A DNA stretch of 17,687 nucleotides. Origin: Methanomassiliicoccus sp. UBA345 (GTDB lineage Archaea; Thermoplasmatota; Thermoplasmata; Methanomassiliicoccales; Methanomassiliicoccaceae). Shown here piece by piece: positions 12,423-17,687 of this stretch. The notes beneath the pieces are model-generated. The model had not been told where the DNA came from. It searched no databases and worked only from the letters and a program-made list of their open reading frames with translations. The translations under genes and the position numbers were made by a program. The DNA lies in assembly GCA_002504525.1 (NCBI GenBank), contig DATD01000018.1, positions 1-17,687 on the forward strand. Direction: 5' to 3'. Each line of letters begins with the position of its first letter. Position 1 is the first letter of the stretch.

Positions 12423-14498
12423 TTGAAGAAGGATCACATTCACACTCGACGACTGGCCGCGCTCGGCCTGGTTGCCACGCTATTGATCAGCTCGTTGGTG
12501 ATGATCGCCCCGAGCGCGACCGCAGAGGAGCCCATGGCCGAGAGCCGCGGTCGAGTCTGCATCACGTTTGACGACGGAGCAAAGAGCGTGTACGAGGAGG
12601 CGTTCCCGGTCATGTCCGCTGCTAGTATTACCGCCACCGCGTTCGCGGTGACGGACTGGATCGGCGGCGTCGGCGGCGTTGTCACCTCGTTCGAGTGCAT
12701 GGACGATACTGAACTATTGACCCTCCAGGCCGCAGGCTGGGAGGTCGGCAGCCATAGCGTCTCGCATGCGTACTTCAACGAGTCGACGCCAGAGCAGGCG
12801 AAGCATGAAATGAGCGAGTCCAAGGCCGTCCTAGAGGCCTTGGGAATCGACGTCGACACCTTCTGCTACCCATACGGGCAGTACACCACCGAGTCGATCG
12901 CCATCGGCTCCGAGTTCTACAAGCGGCAACGCTCGACCGACGGGATCCTACAGTACTTGAGCGACTACCCATACTCGCGGCCGGTGACCGGCTCCTACGA
13001 GCCCGACACCTGGGCTCAGACCCAGTCGTACATCGACAAGGCCATTCGGACCGATACCACCGTCGTGTTGCTCTACCACCAGCTTGACGTCAACGGTAGA
13101 ATCCTCGGCACGGATTACAACGTCCGCACACTGGTCGACTACATCGCCGAGATGCGAGACCGTCACGGCCTCCAGGCTATCAACTACCGTGACCTACCAA
13201 ACGCTCAACCGAACGCTGACATCTTCGTCTGGGATGGGGAGGGCGCAACCGTTTTTGCTAACGAGACGGCCAACTGGCGCAGGGTATCGGCGAGCGGGGT
13301 CGTCACCAATGACGTGCTACCGACGCCGGGCAGCCACCTCGTGTGGAACGCCACTTCTAACACCGAATGCGTCTACAACATCGACGTAGCGGCGTACTCC
13401 TGGAGCATCAATAATGGGTATACCAAAACGGTGAAGCAGGTCTTTGGGTATGATATCGACATCGGCGAGGGTGGGTTCGTCAACACGCGGAAAACGACCA
13501 ACGCCCAGCTCAACGGACACACCGAACAAACTATCACGTGCGCCGGAGACTGGTCCTCATACGGATATGTTCTGGCGGACACAATCAACCTGGAGATGAC
13601 TGGTGACGGCGCCATGCTGTTATCTCAGTCCAACATCTACAATACCATCACCGTCTCCGGGAGCGTTTACTACCAGTACAACGCCATGGTAACGAACTAC
13701 CTTGAGGTGTCTGATGGCGCATCGCTCATCTTGGAGCCTGGATCAGTGCTCACCGTCCGCACCATGACTGTCAGCGACTGTGTTCGCGTCTCTGGGATCA
13801 TGAGCGGGGATGGGCAACTGGTCCTGAGCTGCCGGTCCACGGACGGAGCATTCGACCTGTCAAATATCAGCGTCGGTTCGACCATAGTGACGCAGTCCCC
13901 CATCGCGGCTGCGCCTAGATCGGCCACGCTATCCGGCTACACGGAAACCGCGTTGAGCATCGCCAACGACCACGCGACGATCCCGTACACGGTCCACCTC
14001 GGGGAGCGGCTGAGCGTCACCAGCCTGACGACGGCCCCACGGACGGTCCTCAGAGGCGGTAACGGCGCCGTCACCACGAGCTCCTGGAACTCGACCGCCG
14101 GAATGTGGCTGCCGGAGCAGAGCACCGTCATACTGCGTGACGGCGGGAGCGCCGTACTCGCCCCCGGCCAGTCGTTCAATAACCTCGGCCTCCTGTCCAA
14201 AGATGGCCGCTCTGGCTGTTGGACCATCAACGGCACGTCTGCCATGACGATTCTCACTGGACTGGACGCCGGCAAGGGCTACCTCTGGTACCTGGACGGC
14301 GTGGAGCAGGGCGAGGTCACCGCCGACGTGAACGGCACCATCGCGCTGTCGTACCAGTCAGTCGGCCTGCACGAACTGTCGGTCGGCCCGACCCCGATGA
14401 CCATCGCCATGGATGGCGTATACACGGCGTTCTCCATCATGATCGCGTGCGCGGTCATCGGTGGGATGGTGGCGATGGTCGGCCGCATCAAAATCTAA
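12423..14498 (+). CDS. Exported, membrane-anchored polysaccharide deacetylase (NodB/CE4 domain) (691 aa)
   Basis: Starts at TTG 12423 behind GGGGGGAT with a four-base gap. A signal peptide (residues 1-34) leads into a NodB/CE4 domain to about 255: motif 1 TFDDG (D50 base, D51 metal), motif 2 HSVSH (H111, H115 metal), motif 3 CYPYGQY, motif 5 LLYHQ (H219). All catalytic and zinc ligands are present, so activity on an N- or O-acetylated glycan is expected. Residues 260-660 form a long beta-rich stalk with Thr/Ser and Asn-sequon repeats, and 666-687 a membrane helix ending GRIKI. Following the coat gene, it may modify host surface glycans during entry or exit, or act as a receptor-binding protein. 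Confidence 0.88.
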   Translation: MKKDHIHTRRLAALGLVATLLISSLVMIAPSATAEEPMAESRGRVCITFDDGAKSVYEEAFPVMSAASITATAFAVTDWIGGVGGVVTSFECMDDTELLTLQAAGWEVGSHSVSHAYFNESTPEQAKHEMSESKAVLEALGIDVDTFCYPYGQYTTESIAIGSEFYKRQRSTDGILQYLSDYPYSRPVTGSYEPDTWAQTQSYIDKAIRTDTTVVLLYHQLDVNGRILGTDYNVRTLVDYIAEMRDRHGLQAINYRDLPNAQPNADIFVWDGEGATVFANETANWRRVSASGVVTNDVLPTPGSHLVWNATSNTECVYNIDVAAYSWSINNGYTKTVKQVFGYDIDIGEGGFVNTRKTTNAQLNGHTEQTITCAGDWSSYGYVLADTINLEMTGDGAMLLSQSNIYNTITVSGSVYYQYNAMVTNYLEVSDGASLILEPGSVLTVRTMTVSDCVRVSGIMSGDGQLVLSCRSTDGAFDLSNISVGSTIVTQSPIAAAPRSATLSGYTETALSIANDHATIPYTVHLGERLSVTSLTTAPRTVLRGGNGAVTTSSWNSTAGMWLPEQSTVILRDGGSAVLAPGQSFNNLGLLSKDGRSGCWTINGTSAMTILTGLDAGKGYLWYLDGVEQGEVTADVNGTIALSYQSVGLHELSVGPTPMTIAMDGVYTAFSIMIACAVIGGMVAMVGRIKI

Positions 14499-14504
14499 AC
14501 CCCT

Positions 14505-14520
14505 TCCCCCTCTTTTTATT
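14505..14520 (+). terminator. T-rich stop after the deacetylase gene
   Basis: A pyrimidine-rich tract ending CTCTTTTTATT starts a few bases after the stop codon, like the tract at 5559-5573. Archaeal RNA polymerase stops efficiently at such T-runs. Confidence 0.55.
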
Positions 14521-14554
14521 CCCACCACGTCACGCAGCCCGCCGTGCGCCGCCC

Positions 14555-14592
14555 GCGTGGCCGCTGGGCGAGGCAACGCCCGGCCGCCACGC
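14555..14592. other. Large GC-rich hairpin between convergent operons
   Basis: Arms of 16 bases (14555-14570 and 14577-14592) pair at 14 positions around AGGCAA. It lies between the end of the plus-strand virion operon and the end of the minus-strand operon (stop at 14623). It could act as a two-way transcription barrier; a packaging or replication hairpin is a speculative alternative. Confidence 0.5.
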
Positions 14593-14622
14593 TCGACGCG
14601 AGGATGGCCCGTTTCCGGGCGT

Positions 14623-15057
14623 CTACGGACTATGTGGATTGCGTATCACGTTCCCGCAGCGAGGGCAGGCATTATACGACGCCGGCAGCCGCTCCCCGCA
14701 GCCCGGACACGCCTGCAGCAGCGGCAGCGTGCACGACGGGCAGGCCATGTAGTCCTTGCGAACCGGCCCGCCACAGCGGGGGCATTGCAGCGCAGCCGGC
14801 CTCGTGTCCGATCTATTATTGCCAGCAACGTATGGCCACACCAGGGCGAGGATCAGAGTGATGGCGCACAGGATCGCTATCATCAGGACGATCGCCATGG
14901 CCGAATGGTCCATGACATAGTAGCCAACTATCTTCCCACTCACGACCTTCGGGGAACCGTCCATCATGTCCATCCAGAGATACATCCCGAAAGAGCCAGC
15001 GAAGAATATCACGGACACGACGATCGTGGATAACCTGCCAGTGCTAATGTTCGACAT
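14623..15057 (-). CDS. Two-span membrane protein with double zinc ribbon (144 aa)
   Basis: Start chosen at ATG 15055-15057, behind a run of G (GGGGGGGG) and 14 bases after the upstream gene's stop; a longer frame from 15183 would overlap that gene. Membrane helices span about residues 10-28 and 54-77. The cytosolic C-terminus carries two zinc ribbons: C92, C95, C106, C109 and C117, C120, C131, C134. Architecture of membrane helix plus zinc ribbons is common in archaeal chromosomes. It shares an operon with a second anchored zinc-ribbon protein, suggesting a joint role at the membrane, perhaps cargo that alters the host envelope. Confidence 0.78.
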   Translation of the reverse strand: MSNISTGRLSTIVVSVIFFAGSFGMYLWMDMMDGSPKVVSGKIVGYYVMDHSAMAIVLMIAILCAITLILALVWPYVAGNNRSDTRPAALQCPRCGGPVRKDYMACPSCTLPLLQACPGCGERLPASYNACPRCGNVIRNPHSP

Positions 15058-15071
15058 TCTTGTCCCCCCCC

Positions 15072-15761
15072 CTATAATCGATTGCCGCATCTCTCGCAGA
15101 ACTTCGCCCCCGGCCGGATCCCGGTCGAGCAGTAGGGGCAGACGAGCACCGTCGGTGCGACCTGCTGCTGTGGAGCGCGCCATCGTCGCGGGGCAGGTGT
15201 GTTCGGCTTAGACCGCGTGATTCCAACCACGAATAGGACGCCGAGCAGGACCGCCCCGACCGCGATGACGATGATCAGCAGCGATGACCAATCGAACGAG
15301 TTTCCTGATGTTGGGTTGGTTATGGGCTTTGGAAGGCTGGCGGCCTTCGAGTCGAACGAATAGGAGACCTTGACCGGCTGTCCGTTGGGATTGGCCACAC
15401 CCCTCTCCGAATTGTCAATTATGATGTAGTAATGCCCGCCATTGATGTTATTGGAAAAGGACGCATCCCTGGTGGCCAGCTTCGAATATGATGCTATGTA
15501 GGTCATCATCTTGAACGGATCGGTATATTGGTCCATCCCTGCTTGGTCGGTGACTATGACGTCAACCTCTGGACCGCTGAGCACTTTCACGCTGTACTTC
15601 AGCGAGATCGTGCCGGAATACTCGAACTCATAGATCTTCGCCCCGCCTGATGGGATAGTATCGGTCCCGGACTGGGCAGCTGACGCCGTATCGGCGATGA
15701 GCGCGGGGCCGGTCGTGATCAGCAGCATAATTAACACTATAAAGATGGATGTAAATCTCAT
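15072..15761 (-). CDS. Exported protein with membrane anchor and C-terminal zinc ribbon (229 aa)
   Basis: Signal peptide at residues 1-29 (FIVLIMLLITTGPALIA, then ADTASAAQ). The extracellular domain (30-150) has a beta-sandwich pattern, with GGHYYIIIDNSERG recalling the 'G.Y.i.i.N' strand of PPC/GOLD-like exodomains. A membrane helix follows at about 160-181, then a proline-rich linker and a cytosolic zinc ribbon C208, C211, C222, C225. The start ATG lies about 40 bp from the third palindromic site, which overlaps its probable TATA box. Minus-strand direction and separate control mark it as cargo, possibly for superinfection exclusion or surface change. Confidence 0.78.
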   Translation of the reverse strand: MRFTSIFIVLIMLLITTGPALIADTASAAQSGTDTIPSGGAKIYEFEYSGTISLKYSVKVLSGPEVDVIVTDQAGMDQYTDPFKMMTYIASYSKLATRDASFSNNINGGHYYIIIDNSERGVANPNGQPVKVSYSFDSKAASLPKPITNPTSGNSFDWSSLLIIVIAVGAVLLGVLFVVGITRSKPNTPAPRRWRAPQQQVAPTVLVCPYCSTGIRPGAKFCERCGNRL

Positions 15762-15952
15762 GTTTCTTCCCGTCTGACGATGTCATTATCGACACAAATA
15801 TATTTGCCGGGAAATGACTGAGTCACTTTCGGCTGTCCCGAACCCCATTTTTAGGGTGGCCAGTCATCATCATTATCGATTGGTGCAAACGTAACGTTCG
15901 GTCACCTCCCACCGATAGGCACGTATCTAGCAGAGAGGTAGCCGCTCGTAAT
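15762..15952. other. Divergent intergenic region
   Basis: 191 bases between the minus-strand operon and the small plus-strand gene. It holds the third copy of the palindromic site, an AT-rich segment readable as a minus-strand TATA box (ATATATTT, about 15798-15805), a short palindrome TGACTGAGTCA (15815-15825), and inverted GTCATT/AATGAC arms (15782-15787 and 15813-15818). No further gene is supported. Confidence 0.5.
15800..15817. promoter_or_regulatory. Nested palindromic site, copy 3 (over the minus-strand promoter)
   Basis: Matches the reverse-oriented consensus TTATTTGCCGGGAAATAA at 16 of 18 positions. It overlaps the likely TATA box for the minus-strand operon starting at 15761, so a bound protein would block RNA polymerase, unlike copy 2, which lies upstream of its promoters. 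Confidence 0.5.
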
Positions 15953-16096
15953 ATGGTGGAAATTCCAGAGCATTACGTCGAGGTGAGGATCATCTCACGG
16001 TCTGGCCATGAGCTCCCGGCTCATCTGGTCGAGCGAATTATGAAGAAATATGCCGATGAGATCAACAAGGAGCTCAACGCTCTATGCGACGAATAG
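15953..16096 (+). CDS. Small protein of unknown function (47 aa)
   Basis: ATG 15953 has AGAGAGGT about 13 bases upstream, a longer gap than usual. The product is a short strand-like start (HYVEVRIIS) and one charged helix (LVERIMKKYADEINKELNAL), a plausible small dimeric protein. Its 3' end overlaps the 3' end of the opposing AbrB gene by 23 bases. No family recognised, and it could be non-coding. Confidence 0.45.
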   Translation: MVEIPEHYVEVRIISRSGHELPAHLVERIMKKYADEINKELNALCDE

Positions 16097-16283
16097 GCTC
16101 CTTGATGGCTTGGATCTTAACCTTTGATATAATGACATAGTCTGGATAGTTCTCATCATAATAATACGCTATATGGTCCCCATCCTTTGCGTCAAGAATC
16201 TGGGCTGCCTCCTTGACTAGCGAAATGACACCCTTACCACGGACCTTTGAAGTTCCGAGTATCTTTGGTTCTTGGCTCCCCAT
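16074..16283 (-). CDS. SpoVT/AbrB-domain regulator (69 aa)
   Basis: Residues 8-52 follow the swapped-hairpin AbrB pattern: ILGTSKVRGKGVISLVKEAA, then LDAKDGDHIAYYYDE and a final YVIISKV strand. These proteins bind AT-rich DNA as dimers. The basic tail (KEPIRRIER) may add contacts. It is transcribed away from a second AbrB gene at 16389, with a shared 105-bp AT-rich control region, and has no clear ribosome binding site. Probably one half of a regulatory pair that controls integration or virus gene expression. Confidence 0.8.
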   Translation of the reverse strand: MGSQEPKILGTSKVRGKGVISLVKEAAQILDAKDGDHIAYYYDENYPDYVIISKVKIQAIKEPIRRIER

Positions 16284-16388
16284 TGAGCGCTGACTACGCT
16301 GTATTGATTGATTTTGGTTTCTTATTGTTATTGTTATATTGTTACTGACAACAATTTGTTTAAATAGACTTAGTGTAATATCCGCGTG
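16284..16388. promoter_or_regulatory. Divergent AT-rich control region between two AbrB genes
   Basis: Contains repeated TTATTG/TTATATTG units (16322-16341), an inverted repeat ATTGTT/AACAAT (16338-16343 and 16350-16355), and TTTAAATA (16359-16366), which lies about 25 bp before the next ATG and so predicts a leaderless transcript. It is far more AT-rich than the rest of the window and a likely AbrB-binding operator. Confidence 0.6.
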
Positions 16389-16550
16389 ATGTCACAGCAA
16401 CGGAAACGCGAAGTGACCAATCGGAAACAGGTGCGCATCCCAAAGGACGCGCTTGACTCACTTAATGTTCAAGTCGGAGATGTGCTCCAGTATGATTTTG
16501 ACGCGGAACGGATCATAATCACAAAATACGGCACGGAGGCCTCTGACTGA
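16389..16550 (+). CDS. SpoVT/AbrB-domain mini-regulator (53 aa)
   Basis: A bare AbrB domain: REVTNRKQVRIPKDALDSLN, then VQVGDVLQYDFD and RIIITKYG. Length is at the minimum for the fold. There is no ribosome binding site, but a TATA-like TTTAAATA about 25 bases upstream places the transcription start at or near the ATG, so translation is probably leaderless. It diverges from the other AbrB gene and precedes the integrase by 150 bp, fitting a role in the choice between integration and lytic or free replication. Confidence 0.82.
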   Translation: MSQQRKREVTNRKQVRIPKDALDSLNVQVGDVLQYDFDAERIIITKYGTEASD

Positions 16551-16700
16551 TGTTCCGGACTACGCCGTCTTCACTCATTGTAGATGCGCGTAGGACGCTC
16601 ACACTGAACAATGGCCAGGCGGGGATTTGTCCAACAGCAGGTTTCTTCCCCATTAACCGCCCCGCCGGCCACCTACCTTTAAACAACATGAGGAGAGAGA
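16551..16700. other. Intergenic region upstream of integrase with long inverted repeat
   Basis: TGGCC plus GGCGGGG (16612-16624, with one bulged A) pairs with CCCCGCC plus GGCCA (16660-16671), a 12-bp stem over a 35-base loop. CTTTAAACAA near 16678 is TATA-like but only about 20 bp from the integrase start. GAGGAG precedes that start. Confidence 0.45.
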
Positions 16701-17600
16701 ATGCCACGACGCGCCAGATGGAAGGACGATCTGGACGATTGGGAGCGATATTTGCAATCAGAGGGTTATCCCCAGGGCACTGTCAGCTCCTACGCGGAGG
16801 GGATCCATCGGACGTATCGATGGGGAGAAGCCAACGAGTGGCCTCCGAACCCTCGGAAGCTTCAGCCCAAGGACATCTATGCTTACTACGATCATGTTCA
16901 GCGATACCGGTCAAAGACCCAGCTGCTGTACATGACCATCCTGATGGAGTTCGTCCGGTATCTGAGATGTCCGGACGTCTCGCATATGAAGTTCCGCATC
17001 AAGGCGGAGCGTGGGGAAGTGTTCTGGTTGGAGCGATCGGAGGTCATTCATCTGTTTCGGACCGCTCCGTCCCCTCGATGTATGGCCGCGGAGGTCGTGC
17101 TCGCGTTCACTGGGATCAGAGAAAAAGAGCTGCGAGAGCTGCGTATCCATTCAGTAACGGACGATTGGCTGCATATCACCGCCGGCAAGGGCCGCAAGGC
17201 CAGGAAGATCCCCATCGACGAGGAGTTCTGGCAGATGCTGCGGCCATACCTGGAGTGGAGACGGGAATATTCAACGAAATGGCCCGACTCCCCGTACTTC
17301 CTGGTGCATCCGGAGAATGCCGGCTTCGAGCGCGGGCCCCTGGTCCCATTTGCGGAGGGCGGGATCTCGGACATGCTCTGGCGCCACGGGATGTCGGAGG
17401 GGATCAAGCACAGCAACTCGCACCCGTGGCGGAGGTTCTTCGGACGGGATCTGTTCGAGAACGACTGCCCGGTGTCGCAGATCCAGCGGTACTACGGTCA
17501 CAGCTCGGAGCAGCAGACCCTCGACTACATCGGTGTCACTCAGGAGATGGATGTGAACGCGATGCGCAAGTATCGCCGCAGCTATCTGGCAGACATCTAG
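16701..17600 (+). CDS. int: Tyrosine recombinase/integrase (299 aa)
   Basis: The full catalytic set is visible: R140 in FTGIREKELREL, K163 in GKGRKARKIPI, H241 and R244 in HPWRR, H267 in YYGHSS, and nucleophile Y276 in TLDYIGV. Residues 1-95 form a SAM-like N-terminal core-binding domain (SEGYPQGTVSSYAEGIHRTY), as in XerC/D-like archaeal integrases. GAGGAG lies before the ATG. The gene ends 64 bp before the right attachment repeat, so it presumably recombines that site. It carries no split of its own gene by the repeat, unlike fusellovirus SSV-type integrases. Confidence 0.95.
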   Translation: MPRRARWKDDLDDWERYLQSEGYPQGTVSSYAEGIHRTYRWGEANEWPPNPRKLQPKDIYAYYDHVQRYRSKTQLLYMTILMEFVRYLRCPDVSHMKFRIKAERGEVFWLERSEVIHLFRTAPSPRCMAAEVVLAFTGIREKELRELRIHSVTDDWLHITAGKGRKARKIPIDEEFWQMLRPYLEWRREYSTKWPDSPYFLVHPENAGFERGPLVPFAEGGISDMLWRHGMSEGIKHSNSHPWRRFFGRDLFENDCPVSQIQRYYGHSSEQQTLDYIGVTQEMDVNAMRKYRRSYLADI

Positions 17601-17605
17601 GCGAG

Positions 17606-17664
17606 CAGGGTACACAAATTGCTGAAAATGTACCTGCCTCTGGGAGACTGGCTAACGCAAACCA
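17606..17664. promoter_or_regulatory. Inverted repeats beside the attachment core
   Basis: GCAGGGTACA (17606-17615) and TGTACCTGC (17629-17637) are near-perfect arms, and ACTGG/CCAGT pairs across 17647-17666. They lie between the integrase stop and the attachment core and may be integrase arm sites or a transcription stop. Confidence 0.4.
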
Positions 17665-17687
17665 GTTAAAAGGGTTTGTAGGGCGCC
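17665..17687. repeat. Right attachment repeat (attR core or circular junction)
   Basis: Exact copy of bases 1-23. The core is framed by CAAACC (17658-17663) and GGTTTG (17673-17678) with a 9-base spacer, typical for a tyrosine recombinase crossover site. Confidence 0.75.

Noticed and set aside
16550..16690. 46-codon frame coupled by TGATG to the AbrB gene
   Set aside because: It crosses the long inverted repeat, has no ribosome binding site, and its product shows no protein-like pattern.
17640..17687. tRNA gene at the attachment site
   Set aside because: The minus strand shows a CTTTTAA string like a tRNA-Lys anticodon loop, but D-arm, T-arm and acceptor sequences are absent on both sides.
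1..17687. CRISPR array, insertion sequence or tailed-virus genes
   Set aside because: No regularly spaced repeats, no transposase, and no terminase, portal or tail proteins were seen.

Overview
The window reads as one complete mobile element of an archaeon, most likely the provirus or circular genome of a non-tailed virus. Archaeal features seen directly are TATA-type promoters (for example TATATAAAA at 5526 and two tandem boxes at 11385 and 11408), GGAGG/GGGGGTGA ribosome binding sites, T-rich stops after operons, many small zinc-ribbon proteins, and AbrB, ribbon-helix-helix and winged-helix regulators. A GC-rich euryarchaeal host (Thermoplasmatota/Methanomassiliicoccales-like) is a guess from style only. 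The first 23 bases are repeated exactly as the last 23, next to a tyrosine integrase gene. The window is therefore either an integrated element cut at its attachment repeats or a circular genome opened there.

Layout. (1) 1-640: attachment repeat, a 3'-end gene fragment, a terminator-like hairpin, and a roughly 500-bp non-coding stretch full of palindromes and alternating purine-pyrimidine tracts (candidate origin/partition region). (2) 641-5525: a tightly overlapping early operon of about a dozen genes: winged-helix-like protein, zinc proteins, a ParB-family protein with zinc modules, five or six tiny Cys-rich or unknown proteins, two small membrane proteins and a serine recombinase, followed by a separate ribbon-helix-helix regulator. 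(3) 5526-11226: promoter and structured leader, then small membrane proteins, a 607-aa secreted and membrane-anchored protein, three more membrane proteins, two soluble proteins and a P-loop ATPase of Zot-like layout, ending in a terminator. (4) 11266-14498: a nested palindromic control site, tandem promoters, a 79-aa hydrophobic coat-like protein, a 201-aa membrane-anchored exported protein and a 691-aa exported polysaccharide deacetylase with a C-terminal anchor. (5) 14623-15761, minus strand: two membrane proteins ending in zinc ribbons, probably cargo. (6) 15953-17600: a tiny ORF, a divergent pair of AbrB regulators and the integrase.

How it may work together (inference). The ATPase and the membrane proteins of region 3 would form a membrane-located assembly machine. 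The 79-aa protein is the best major-coat candidate, and the 607-, 201- and 691-aa exported proteins would be surface or receptor-facing virion proteins anchored through C-terminal helices. The composition fits a membrane-assembled virus, either spindle-shaped (fusellovirus-like) or filamentous (inovirus-like); the sequence alone does not decide between them. I recognise no replication protein. The most unexpected DNA signal is an 18-bp semi-palindrome, TTATTTSCCGGSAAATAA, present in three near copies: inside the ParB gene, upstream of the coat promoters, and over the promoter of the minus-strand operon. It may tie the element's regulation, partition or recombination together.
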